44,872 nt of DNA from Legionella sp. (lineage in GTDB: Bacteria > Pseudomonadota > Gammaproteobacteria > Legionellales > Legionellaceae), in the NCBI GenBank assembly GCA_030694525.1, contig JAUXYG010000125.1:1-44872 (forward strand). The letters are read 5' to 3'. This document shows positions 36,390 through 44,872 of this stretch, piece by piece (position 1 is the first letter of the stretch; every line of letters starts with the position of its first letter). The translations under genes and the position numbers were made by a program. The notes under the pieces are model-generated. The model did no database searches, was not told the origin of the DNA, and saw only the letters and a program-made list of their open reading frames with translations.

Positions 36390-38363
36390 GTGAGTATACA
36401 ACAACTGTGTTTGATAATTGTTTTGGCTCCTCTCTTTGGTTCAGCAATTGCTGGATTCTTTCGTAATCAAATTGGAAGAGTTGGAGCTCATTCTGTGACG
36501 ATTTTGGGAGTGAGTATTTCCCTGGTTTTATCACTCTATTTAGCATATGGTATTTTTTCCGGAACTATTCCTACAGTTAATACATTAATTTATAACTGGG
36601 CAAGTGGCGGACTATTAATTCCATATGAATTTAACATTGGATTTTTGATAGACCCATTGAGTGTTGTGATGTTGGTTGTAGTCAATTTTGTCTCCCTTCT
36701 GGTTCATGTTTATAGTATTGGTTATATGGCTGATGATGACGGATACCAACGTTTCTTTAGTTATATTTCCTTGTTTACGTTCATGATGTTAATGCTGGTT
36801 ACTTCGAATAACTTCTTGCAATTGTTCTTTGGTTGGGAAGGAGTTGGATTAGTCTCCTATTTGCTTATTGGCTTTTGGTATCAAAAAGAATCTGCTTTGG
36901 AAGGTAGCCTGAAAGCATTTTTAGTAAATCGGGTTGGAGATTTTGGTTTTATCCTGGGTATTGGTATGGTTTTCGCTTATACCGGAAGCCTTGAGTACGA
37001 TACTGTGTTTAAAAGCGCCAGTTATCTTGCAAGTCAAAACATTGAGTTATTTAATGGCCACTCATGGTCCTTAATAACCGTAATTTGCTTATTGTTGTAT
37101 GTTGGAGCAATGGGTAAGTCCGCACAAGTACCCCTTCATGTCTGGTTACCTGAATCAATGGAAGGCCCTACGCCGATATCTGCGTTAATCCACGCAGCAA
37201 CCATGGTTACGGCAGGAGTTTTTATGGTTGCCCGTGTGTCACCATTGATGGAACTGTCTACTACAGCATTAAGTGTGATTTTAATTATTGGAGCGACTGG
37301 CGCGTTATTTACTGGGATATTAGCTCTGGTTATGAACGATATTAAGCGGGTAGTAGCCTATTCAACCTTATCCCAACTTGGTTATATGATGGTTGCAATG
37401 GGGGTTTCAGCTTATAGTGCGGGAATGTTTCATTTGTTAACTCATGCATGTTTCAAAGCGTTATTATTTTTAGGCGCCGGATCAGTTATTATTGGTATGC
37501 ATCATGAGCAAGATATGAGGAAAATGGGCGGTCTATGGAATAAAATGCCAATAACGTATGTTACGTTTGTAATTGGAAGTCTTGCACTCTGTGCATTTCC
37601 ACCGCTTTCAGGATTCTATTCAAAAGATACGATTATTGAGGTAGCACAATTATCTACGATACCAGGAAGCAGCTATGCCTATTTCTGTGTGGCTACTGGA
37701 GCTATGGTAACAGCATTATATACATTTCGTTCATTGTTTATGACATTTCATGGCAAGCCACGAATGGATGAGCATACTTTTAGTCATGTTCATGAATCTC
37801 CCTGGGTTGTCTGGGTGCCTTTAGTTCTTTTGGCAATTCCCTCAATAATTTTGGGATATATTTTGTATATGCCCATTTTATTTAAAAATCCAAGTTTACT
37901 TAGTTCTTCCATTTTTGTACTCCCTGAGCATAATGTTTTAGCTGAGTTAGGTCATGAAGTAACGTCTCCTTTAGCAAGTGCTATTCATTCGGTCCACTCT
38001 TTGACTCTTTGGCTCACGGTCTTGGGCGTTTTAATTGCCTGGATTTGTTATATTGCATTTCCCGCAATACCGGGTTATCTAATTCAGCGTTTCTCCTTGA
38101 TTTATAAAATATTGATTAACAAATATGGGTTCGACAAATTTAATAATTTCTTCATTATTAAAGGATCTAAAGCACTGGGACGTGTTTTTTATAAAGTAGG
38201 GGATCAGGATTTGATCGATGGCTTTGTTGTAAATGGTAGTGGGCGTTTGGTGCGTTGGTTCTCAGGTAAGGGACGGGCTATGCAAAGCGGTTACATTTAT
38301 CATTATGCAACAATAATGGTCTTTGGATTATTAGGTTTTCTGTGCTGGTTGATACTGGGCTGA
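36390..38363 (+). CDS. nuoL: NADH-quinone oxidoreductase subunit L
   Basis: NuoL (ND5) is an antiporter-like proton-pumping subunit with the long lateral helix at its C-terminus. The 657-residue protein shows the key Glu in FFGWEGVGLVSYLLIGFWY (parts: GWEGVG), the Lys in GKSAQVPLHVWLP, and the histidines in ALIHAATMVTAG. The start is GTG (GTGAGTATA) placed right after nuoK; homology begins at once (SIQQLCLIIVLAPLFGS), so this start is sound. Confidence 0.96.
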   Translation: MSIQQLCLIIVLAPLFGSAIAGFFRNQIGRVGAHSVTILGVSISLVLSLYLAYGIFSGTIPTVNTLIYNWASGGLLIPYEFNIGFLIDPLSVVMLVVVNFVSLLVHVYSIGYMADDDGYQRFFSYISLFTFMMLMLVTSNNFLQLFFGWEGVGLVSYLLIGFWYQKESALEGSLKAFLVNRVGDFGFILGIGMVFAYTGSLEYDTVFKSASYLASQNIELFNGHSWSLITVICLLLYVGAMGKSAQVPLHVWLPESMEGPTPISALIHAATMVTAGVFMVARVSPLMELSTTALSVILIIGATGALFTGILALVMNDIKRVVAYSTLSQLGYMMVAMGVSAYSAGMFHLLTHACFKALLFLGAGSVIIGMHHEQDMRKMGGLWNKMPITYVTFVIGSLALCAFPPLSGFYSKDTIIEVAQLSTIPGSSYAYFCVATGAMVTALYTFRSLFMTFHGKPRMDEHTFSHVHESPWVVWVPLVLLAIPSIILGYILYMPILFKNPSLLSSSIFVLPEHNVLAELGHEVTSPLASAIHSVHSLTLWLTVLGVLIAWICYIAFPAIPGYLIQRFSLIYKILINKYGFDKFNNFFIIKGSKALGRVFYKVGDQDLIDGFVVNGSGRLVRWFSGKGRAMQSGYIYHYATIMVFGLLGFLCWLILG

Positions 38364-38378
38364 AGATAAGGTGAGGGT

Positions 38379-39884
38379 ATGCATCATTTGCTCAATTTAC
38401 TAATTTGGTTACCGATTATCGGTGGAGTTTTCATTCTTCTCACGGGAGATGATAACAATCCGAATGTTTCGCGGTATTTGTCTTTATTTACGGTGCTGTT
38501 ATGTCTCTTAATGTGCATTCCGTTAATGACCGGTTTTGATACCGATTCATTTGGTATGCAGTTTATAGAGGACATACCCTGGATGCCTGCTTTGGGAATA
38601 AATTACACGCTTGGTATCGATGGGTTGTCATTACTACTGATAGTTTTAAGTATCTTTACCAATCTCATCGTAATATTGTCAACATGGGATAGTATCAACA
38701 AAAGGGTCGCCCAGTATCTCTCAGCTTTTTTGATAATGCAGGGACTACTAGTAGGTGTATTTGCTGCGATGGATGCCATCCTCTTCTATATCTTCTGGGA
38801 AGCCACTTTAATTCCCATGTATCTGATTATCGGAATATGGGGTTCTGAAAATCGGGTTTATGCTGCAATTAAGTTTTTTCTTTATACCTTTTTAGGATCA
38901 GTATTGATGCTTGCAAGTTTCCTTTACATGGGATTCATTGCCGGATCATTTAAGATTGAAACATTTTATGCAATTAAACTCACAATGTCGGCACAGACAT
39001 TAATATTCATTTCATTTTTCCTAGGATTTGCAATTAAAATCCCTATGTTTCCAGTGCATACCTGGTTACCCGATGCCCATACGGAAGCACCAGCCGGTGG
39101 TTCTGTGATACTAGCTGCGATTTTATTGAAATTGGGTGCTTATGGTTTTATCCGATTTACCCTCCCTATTGTGCCAGATGCCAGCAGTAAATATGCCGGA
39201 TTAATGGTGGCTTTATCATTAATAGCAGTTGTTTATATCGGGCTTATAGCAATTATTCAAAAGGATATGAAAAGACTCATCGCTTATTCTTCGATTTCAC
39301 ATATGGGTTTTGTGACCCTCGGCTGTTTCGCAATTTTTGCAATTGCCCACAAATCCGGTTTGAGTAATGCGGGATTAGTATTGGAAGGTGCAATTGTAGT
39401 AATGATTTCCCATGCTTTTGTATCCAGTGCCATGTTTGCCGGGGTTGGATATATTTACGAACGTATGCATACACGAAAACTTGCTGATTTTGGTGGAATT
39501 GTAAACTCCATGCCAGTGTTTGCTTCATTTTTCATGCTTTTTGCTATGGCTAACGCGGGTTTACCGGGAACCTCCGGGTTTGTAGGCGAATTTATGGTAA
39601 TTTTAGGCAGCGTGAAAGCGGGATTCTGGGTGGCTTTTTGGGCTGCTACAACGTTAATTATCGGTGCTGCTTATACTTTATGGATGTATAAAAGAGTTAT
39701 TTTTGGGCCCGTTGCTAACGATAAAATAGCATCTCTTAAAGATATTTCAGGTTTTGAGTTAAGTGCTTATGTCTTACTTGCGTTGATGGTAGTAGCAATG
39801 GGCGTGTATCCAAAACCCATGCTCGAATATGTGCATCAAACGGTGAGCCATACACTGGCACTGGCTGATAAATCAAAATTATAA
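38379..39884 (+). CDS. nuoM: NADH-quinone oxidoreductase subunit M
   Basis: NuoM (ND4) is the second antiporter-like subunit. The 501-residue protein has about 14 transmembrane segments. The proton-path residues are the Glu in FWEATLIPMYL, the Lys in AIKIPMFPVHTWLPDAH and the Lys in LLKLGAYGF. A gap of 15 bases separates it from nuoL. Confidence 0.97.
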   Translation: MHHLLNLLIWLPIIGGVFILLTGDDNNPNVSRYLSLFTVLLCLLMCIPLMTGFDTDSFGMQFIEDIPWMPALGINYTLGIDGLSLLLIVLSIFTNLIVILSTWDSINKRVAQYLSAFLIMQGLLVGVFAAMDAILFYIFWEATLIPMYLIIGIWGSENRVYAAIKFFLYTFLGSVLMLASFLYMGFIAGSFKIETFYAIKLTMSAQTLIFISFFLGFAIKIPMFPVHTWLPDAHTEAPAGGSVILAAILLKLGAYGFIRFTLPIVPDASSKYAGLMVALSLIAVVYIGLIAIIQKDMKRLIAYSSISHMGFVTLGCFAIFAIAHKSGLSNAGLVLEGAIVVMISHAFVSSAMFAGVGYIYERMHTRKLADFGGIVNSMPVFASFFMLFAMANAGLPGTSGFVGEFMVILGSVKAGFWVAFWAATTLIIGAAYTLWMYKRVIFGPVANDKIASLKDISGFELSAYVLLALMVVAMGVYPKPMLEYVHQTVSHTLALADKSKL

Positions 39885-39905
39885 CGTTTTGCAAGGGTTA
39901 AAATA

Positions 39906-41345
39906 ATGATCGCATTACTTGAAAATATCCATGTAGCTCTTCCAGAAATGATAGTTTTGAGCACTGTCTGTATTGCTTTGCTAGCTGATTTGTTTCTTAA
40001 ACATAAGTATAAATCGGTTGCCTTCTATATCTCCTGCACTGGGATAATCCTCGCTGCTTTTATTACTTTCTTATATATAGGTAATTTTAAATTATTAGTT
40101 TTTAACGGTTTATTCATTAGTGATGATGTGGGTCATTTGATGAAGTTTTTCATTTATATAACTGTGTTACTCAGTTTTATCTACTCTCATGAATATGTTG
40201 ATGAGAGACAAATGCCTTCGGGAGACTATTACGTGCTGGGCTTGTTTTCAACATTGGGGATGATGATCTTGGTATCTGCTCATTCCATGTTAACGGTATA
40301 TCTAGGCCTTGAGTTGATGTCTTTACCTCTATACGCAATGACCGCAATCCGTAGAACTAATAGTGATGCCTCTGAAGCCGCAATGAAGTATTTCGTTATG
40401 GGGGCTATAGCTTCAGGAATGCTGCTCTATGGAATTTCATTAGTATATGGTGCAACAGGGAAACTGGACTTACTAGAGGTTGCAAATGCTGTTGCTGCTA
40501 ATTGGCAACAAAAAAATACTTTGTTAAATTTTGCTGTAGTATTTATTTTAGCGGGTGTTGGATTTAAGTTAGCAGCAGTTCCTTTTCACATGTGGGCACC
40601 CGATGTCTATCAAGGCGCGCCGAGTTCCGTCACATTATTTATCAGTACAGCACCTAAAATTGCAGCCTTGGGTATGGCCTTCAGGTTGTTAACCATTGGA
40701 CTGTTGGATATCACTGCTCAATGGCAACAAATAATTTTAGTAATGGCTTTGTTATCTGCAGGCTTTGGAAATCTTTTGGCGGTGGTTCAAACCAGTATCA
40801 AACGGTTATTTGCTTATTCAGCGATTTCCCATGTAGGTTACGCATTATTCGGTGTTTTGGCTGCAACTACCGCCGGATATTCCGCAGCACTATATTACAT
40901 TTTAGTTTATGCATTAATGTCTGCTGCTGCATTTGGTTTAATCGTGCTAATGTCGCGTCAAGGTATGGAAATAGACAGCATCGAAGACCTTAAAGGTTTA
41001 AATAAAAGAAATCCATGGTTAGCATTCATGATGCTAATTGTAATGTTTTCAATGGCAGGCGTACCACCCACAGTAGGCTTCTTTACCAAATTATTGGTAC
41101 TTAAGGCTTTAGTTGATGTTAACCTGACCTGGGTGGCAATATTAGGATTATTATTTACGGTAATCGGAGTCTATTATTATCTGCGTATCGTTAAAATAAT
41201 GTATTTCGATAAACCTGCTACCAATGAGCCGGTAATATTAAGCAAAAGCAATAACGTTATCTATTCAATTAACTGTTTGTCCCTACTTTATTTAGGTATA
41301 TTTCCAGGAGCACTTATTGCCGCATGCATTAATGCTTTTAATTAA
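39906..41345 (+). CDS. nuoN: NADH-quinone oxidoreductase subunit N
   Basis: NuoN (ND2) is the third antiporter-like subunit and the last gene of the operon. The 479-residue protein has the typical stretches [41 protein letters not shown] and [14 protein letters not shown]; as expected for this subunit, Lys takes the place of the membrane Glu in the first half (AMKYF). No terminator is obvious after the stop; the initiator tRNA promoter begins about 24 bases later. Confidence 0.97.
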   Translation: MIALLENIHVALPEMIVLSTVCIALLADLFLKHKYKSVAFYISCTGIILAAFITFLYIGNFKLLVFNGLFISDDVGHLMKFFIYITVLLSFIYSHEYVDERQMPSGDYYVLGLFSTLGMMILVSAHSMLTVYLGLELMSLPLYAMTAIRRTNSDASEAAMKYFVMGAIASGMLLYGISLVYGATGKLDLLEVANAVAANWQQKNTLLNFAVVFILAGVGFKLAAVPFHMWAPDVYQGAPSSVTLFISTAPKIAALGMAFRLLTIGLLDITAQWQQIILVMALLSAGFGNLLAVVQTSIKRLFAYSAISHVGYALFGVLAATTAGYSAALYYILVYALMSAAAFGLIVLMSRQGMEIDSIEDLKGLNKRNPWLAFMMLIVMFSMAGVPPTVGFFTKLLVLKALVDVNLTWVAILGLLFTVIGVYYYLRIVKIMYFDKPATNEPVILSKSNNVIYSINCLSLLYLGIFPGALIAACINAFN

Positions 41346-41368
41346 TTAATAAATTTTATTGAAAGTGC

Positions 41369-41397
41369 TTGCCAATAATTACAGGAGTGAGTATACT
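41369..41397 (+). promoter_or_regulatory. Sigma-70-type promoter for the initiator tRNA
   Basis: TTGCCA (41369-41374) and TATACT (41392-41397) are exactly 17 bases apart. Transcription would start near 41404-41406, five to seven bases before the mature tRNA. The spacing and position make this the best promoter in the window by eye, and it could also drive rimP-nusA-infB through the terminators that follow. Confidence 0.75.
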
Positions 41398-41410
41398 TCC
41401 CATCAGTTGA

Positions 41411-41487
<77 letters not shown>

Positions 41488-41496
41488 CTTTATTAG

Positions 41497-41518
41497 AACC
41501 CCATTTATGGGGTTTTTT
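41497..41518 (+). terminator. Intrinsic terminator after tRNA-fMet
   Basis: AACCCC and GGGGTT form the stem around a 6-base AT loop, followed by a run of six T (including the stem end). This is a classical Rho-independent terminator ten bases after the tRNA. Some read-through may feed rimP-nusA-infB. Confidence 0.88.
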
Positions 41519-41566
41519 ATTATGTTTAATAGGGTCCTGTGCGAAACTAAGTCATATAACAGACTT

Positions 41567-41587
41567 GGGCGTATGCGCCCTTTTTTT
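41567..41587 (+). terminator. Second intrinsic terminator, probable rimP leader attenuator
   Basis: GGGCG and CGCCC form a 5-bp G-C stem with loop TATG, followed at once by seven T. It stands only 13 bases before the rimP ATG and no gene ends between it and the first terminator, so it looks like a leader attenuator for rimP-nusA-infB. In E. coli the same operon has leader terminators and is controlled by its product NusA. Confidence 0.75.
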
Positions 41588-41600
41588 GTTTGTTAATATT

Positions 41601-42044
41601 ATGATGCAAGATGAACTGTTACACATATTATCTCCCACAGTTACTGATATGGGATACGAGCTTTGGGGGTGCGAATACCTCTCCCAGGGAAAGCATTCTC
41701 TATTAAGAATTTATATAGATAAACCTGAAGGAATTGGGATAGAAGACTGTCAGGCTGTAAGCAGGCAAGTCAGCGCCCTGCTGGATGTTGAAGATCCTAT
41801 TCCAGGTAATTATAGTTTGGAAATATCATCCCCCGGTATTCCAAGACCTTTATTTAGCAGTTGGCAGTATGAACGTTATATCGGACATGCTGTTCAGATT
41901 AAAACGTTTAAGCCAGTCGATGGTAAACGAAAATGGTCTGGTACTATAGTATCAACTTCCGAGAATTCAGTCATACTGGATTCTAACGATGAACATCATG
42001 AACTACTTTTTTCAAATATTGTGAAAGCAAATTTGACAGTCTAG
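41601..42044 (+). CDS. rimP: Ribosome maturation factor RimP
   Basis: RimP assists 30S subunit assembly. The 147-residue protein shows the family stretches [32 protein letters not shown] (parts: [15 protein letters not shown]), [14 protein letters not shown] and the C-terminal SH3-like part. I chose the first of two adjacent ATGs at 41601. The frame stays open to a TTG at 41565, but that codon lies against the terminator stem and the extra residues have no homology. There is no clear Shine-Dalgarno sequence; the ATG follows directly on the terminator T-run and an AT-rich spacer, so expression is likely low or specially controlled. Confidence 0.94.
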   Translation: MMQDELLHILSPTVTDMGYELWGCEYLSQGKHSLLRIYIDKPEGIGIEDCQAVSRQVSALLDVEDPIPGNYSLEISSPGIPRPLFSSWQYERYIGHAVQIKTFKPVDGKRKWSGTIVSTSENSVILDSNDEHHELLFSNIVKANLTV

Positions 42045-42055
42045 AGAGGCGAACA

Positions 42056-43534
42056 ATGAGCAAAGAATTGTTATTAGTTGCTGAGGCATTATCCAACGAA
42101 AGAGGTGTTAGTAAAGAGTTTATTATACTCGCCATTCAAGCTGCACTCGAGTCAGCAACACGAAAAATTTTTGGATTGGACATTGGCGTACGTATCAAAC
42201 TAGACTCTCGAACTGGTGAATATGAAACCTTTAGATATTGGGACGTAGTTCCTGATGATGAATTAGAATATCCTGATTTTCAGCTCACCTTAGAGCAGGC
42301 ACAAGAACGTAATCCCGGTATTTCAGTTGGTGAGCGCATAGAAGAAATCATTCCATCAATTGAATTTGGTAGAATTGAAGCGCAAACAGCACGTCAAGTA
42401 ATCATGCAAAAAGTTCGAGAGGCTGAACGTGAACTGGTTATTGATCAGTTTCGTAATAAACTCGGTCAACTCGTGTACGGTACCGTTAAGAAAGTAACCA
42501 GGGACAATATTATCATCGATTTGGGTGGTAAAGCTGAGGCGTTTTTACCCAGGTCTGAAATGCTTCCACATGAAATGTTTCGAACCAATGATAGAGTCCG
42601 TGCCTATCTTTATGAATTAACGCCACAAGCTCGAGGTCCGCAACTGTTCGTGAGTCGTACTCGTAATGAAATGTTGATGGAATTGTTCCGAATTGAAGTA
42701 CCTGAAATTGGCGAAAACATCATTGATATTAAAGGCGCAGCACGCGACCCTGGTAACAGAGCTAAAATTGCTGTGAAAACCAATGATGGGCGCATTGATC
42801 CTATCGGGGCCTGTGTTGGTATGCGGGGCGCCCGGGTGCAGGCAGTTTCAAGTGAATTAGGCGGTGAGCGTGTTGATATTATTCTTTGGGATGATAATCC
42901 GGCCCAGCTCGTTATAAATGCAATGGCGCCTGCAGATATCTCCTCAATAGTGGTTGATGAAGACAGTCATACCATGGATCTGGCGGTGGAAAAAGATCAA
43001 TTATCTCAGGCAATTGGTAGAAGTGGCCAAAACGTTCGACTGGCAAGCCAATTGACTGGATGGACTCTGAATGTGATGACCACAGAGGAGTTTGAGAATA
43101 AGAATCAGGAAGAATCAGGCAAAATTGTTAAGTTATTTACTAATTCTTTAGAAATTGACGAAGAAATTGCAGTTTTACTTGTTGCTCATGGTTTTTCGAC
43201 TCTTGAGGAAGTGGCTTATGTTCCTAAAGAAGAGCTTCTGGCTATTGAAGAGTTCGATGAAGAAATAGTTGAAGAGCTAAGAAATAGAGCAAATGATACC
43301 TTGCTAACCATGGCATTGTCTTCTGGAAAAAGCCTCGCTGGTACTCCTGATGATACTCTTTTGTCAATGGAAGGTATGGATGATGAGCTGGCCAATAAGC
43401 TTGCAAGTAAAGGCATTACCACTATGGAAGAGCTCGCAGAGCAGTCTGTAGACGAACTATTGGAAATTGAAGGCATCACTGAAGAAAAGGCCGGTGCGTT
43501 AATTATGAAGGCTAGAGAGCCATGGTTTGTGTAA
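42056..43534 (+). CDS. nusA: Transcription termination/antitermination factor NusA
   Basis: NusA binds RNA polymerase and modulates pausing, termination and antitermination. The 492-residue protein has the RNA polymerase-binding N-domain (1-130), an S1 domain ([19 protein letters not shown] in parts: [21 protein letters not shown]), and KH1 around [18 protein letters not shown]2 has the [10 protein letters not shown] loop, and two C-terminal acidic repeats follow (about 363-425 and 440-490), the gammaproteobacterial form. It starts 11 bases after rimP with a GAGGCGA ribosome site. Confidence 0.97.
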   Translation: MSKELLLVAEALSNERGVSKEFIILAIQAALESATRKIFGLDIGVRIKLDSRTGEYETFRYWDVVPDDELEYPDFQLTLEQAQERNPGISVGERIEEIIPSIEFGRIEAQTARQVIMQKVREAERELVIDQFRNKLGQLVYGTVKKVTRDNIIIDLGGKAEAFLPRSEMLPHEMFRTNDRVRAYLYELTPQARGPQLFVSRTRNEMLMELFRIEVPEIGENIIDIKGAARDPGNRAKIAVKTNDGRIDPIGACVGMRGARVQAVSSELGGERVDIILWDDNPAQLVINAMAPADISSIVVDEDSHTMDLAVEKDQLSQAIGRSGQNVRLASQLTGWTLNVMTTEEFENKNQEESGKIVKLFTNSLEIDEEIAVLLVAHGFSTLEEVAYVPKEELLAIEEFDEEIVEELRNRANDTLLTMALSSGKSLAGTPDDTLLSMEGMDDELANKLASKGITTMEELAEQSVDELLEIEGITEEKAGALIMKAREPWFV

Positions 43535-43627
43535 ATCATGAGGTTATGAAAATAATTAATATACTAATATGGTGCACGTATTAGAACACATGCAGTTTAC
43601 AAAAAATTGCTGAAAGGGGATTAAAAT

Positions 43628-44872
43628 ATGGCGGATGTGACGGTTAAACAATTAGCTCAAGTCGTTGGTATTCCGGTGGAACGCTTATTGAACCAGTTAC
43701 AGGAAGCAGGATTATCTTTTAATGATGATCAACAGACTGTGAACGAAGATCAAAAACGTATTTTACTGAATCATTTAAAAGGAAGTTCTGCGCGAGATAA
43801 TAGCGCAACACCTGAAAGAATAACTTTAAGACGCAAGAGTCTTTCACAAGTTACCCTGGGTAATGACATCCATAGTGGAAAAACAGTAAATATTGAAGTA
43901 CGTAAGAAAAAAACTTTTGTTAAACGAAGTTCAATAATTGAAGAACCTGAAGTTGAAGAAATAGCCGCTCCTGAAGAGGTCATATCTACTGAATCAGAAT
44001 TTCAGGATAATGAGCACATTTCTGAAGCAGCAGCTGTTGAAGAGATGGATTCTGTTCCTGCTGATGGTCAACATATCGCGCCAGAAGTTATCGAGCCAAC
44101 CGTCGAGGATGAGCAATCAATTGAAGTAAATGCAGATTCTGAATCAGCCGATCTACCCGCCGATGGAACCCTTGAGGTAATCCCTGAAATACTTCCTGTA
44201 GCAACGCCAAAAGAAGAGGCTAAGTCAGATAAGGCGAATAAAAAGAAACACGTTGAGGCAGCCAAGACAGAAACAGAGTCCGCGGATTTTAAAAAAGGCA
44301 AGAAAAAACCAAAGTATCAAACCTTTGATCGCGAAGAAGACGACCAGGACGCCCATCGTCGTGGTGGTCGTAATAAATTTAAAAAGAGAAAGGGTGCTGA
44401 GAAATCGGATAAATATCGTGAGGCTGAAGAATCCTTAACTCATGGGTTTGCTTTACCTACTACCCCGATGATTCGAGAGGTGTTAATTCCTGAGACTGTG
44501 ACTGTTGCAGATTTAGCTAAAAGAATGTCAGTGAAGGTCGCAGAAGTTATAAAAGTGATGATGTCTCTGGGAGCAATGGCTACTATTAATCAGGTTATTG
44601 ATCAGGAAACAGCGGTAATCGTCGTTGAAGAGATGGGCCATCGGGCTACTATTATCAAAGAAGATGCTATTGAATTGGGTCTGGGCGAATCTATATCCAA
44701 AGGAAGTAACACAGAATCCAGGGCTCCGGTAGTTACTATTATGGGACATGTGGATCACGGTAAGACTTCCCTCCTCGACCGCATTCGCAATTCCAATATT
44801 ACCGGAAGTGAATCTGGGGGCATTACACAGCATATCGGCGCTTATTCGGTTACCCTCCCGAAAGGCCCGAAA
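43628..44872 (+). CDS. infB: Translation initiation factor IF-2, N-terminal part (cut by window edge)
   Basis: The first 415 codons are present and the frame runs off the right edge. IF-2 brings initiator tRNA to the 30S subunit with GTP. The N-terminal IF2_N subdomain (1-50; [18 protein letters not shown]) is followed by a long charged linker rich in Glu, Ala and Lys (about 80-265). A second IF2_N module (about 275-355) comes next, then the start of the G domain with the P-loop GHVDHGKTS and the switch region [14 protein letters not shown] lies before the ATG, 93 bases after nusA. Confidence 0.97.
   Translation, partial: MADVTVKQLAQVVGIPVERLLNQLQEAGLSFNDDQQTVNEDQKRILLNHLKGSSARDNSATPERITLRRKSLSQVTLGNDIHSGKTVNIEVRKKKTFVKRSSIIEEPEVEEIAAPEEVISTESEFQDNEHISEAAAVEEMDSVPADGQHIAPEVIEPTVEDEQSIEVNADSESADLPADGTLEVIPEILPVATPKEEAKSDKANKKKHVEAAKTETESADFKKGKKKPKYQTFDREEDDQDAHRRGGRNKFKKRKGAEKSDKYREAEESLTHGFALPTTPMIREVLIPETVTVADLAKRMSVKVAEVIKVMMSLGAMATINQVIDQETAVIVVEEMGHRATIIKEDAIELGLGESISKGSNTESRAPVVTIMGHVDHGKTSLLDRIRNSNITGSESGGITQHIGAYSVTLPKGPK

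Noticed and set aside
41565..41600. Longer RimP starting at TTG
   Set aside because: The codons fall inside a terminator stem and its T-run, and the encoded residues do not match RimP.

Overview
The window looks like chromosomal DNA from a Legionella species. AT-rich gammaproteobacterial housekeeping genes sit in an order that, from memory, matches L. pneumophila: hda, pgsA-like, frgA, yhbY / rlmE, ftsH, folP, glmM / lepA-like effector / tpiA, secG, tRNA-Leu, nuoA-N, initiator tRNA, rimP, nusA, infB. Two Legionella hallmarks support this: a Fur-regulated frgA-type gene and a long coiled-coil protein exactly between glmM and tpiA, where L. pneumophila carries the Dot/Icm effector gene lepA. 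The species cannot be named from sequence alone; the shorter lepA-position protein (810 residues against roughly 1,150 recalled for L. pneumophila LepA) suggests a non-pneumophila species.

Layout. (1) 1-3.8 kb, minus strand: prkA-yeaH-spoVR, a stress and stationary-phase operon behind a sigma-S-like promoter; spoVR is cut by the window edge. (2) 3.9-7.3 kb, plus strand: pepN and aroE. (3) 7.3-14.3 kb, the accessory stretch: a patatin-like phospholipase, two membrane/coiled-coil proteins of unknown function, a POT-family peptide transporter, an unknown 251-residue protein and two clusters of palindromic or dispersed repeats. (4) 14.3-17.9 kb, minus strand: hda, a pgsA-type phosphatidyltransferase, frgA with a Fur box inside its promoter, and yhbY. 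(5) 17.9-22.9 kb, plus strand: rlmE, ftsH, folP, glmM. (6) 22.9-25.3 kb, minus strand: the LepA-position coiled-coil gene. (7) 25.5-41.3 kb, plus strand: tpiA, secG, tRNA-Leu(GAG) and a complete 14-gene complex I operon with separate nuoC and nuoD. (8) 41.4 kb to the end: initiator tRNA with its own promoter, two tandem intrinsic terminators, then rimP, nusA and the first 415 codons of infB.

Most of the window is core physiology: respiration, protein quality control, folate and cell-wall precursors, translation and transcription factors. The parts least explained are the 8.5-13.7 kb unknown genes, the repeat clusters at 11.46-11.53 and 13.99-14.28 kb, the lepA-position gene, and the frgA product, which keeps the siderophore-synthetase scaffold but appears to lack several usual active-site residues. 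I found no CRISPR array, transposase, prophage or obvious new multi-gene system. The best candidates for undescribed biology are the putative effectors and the repeat family.
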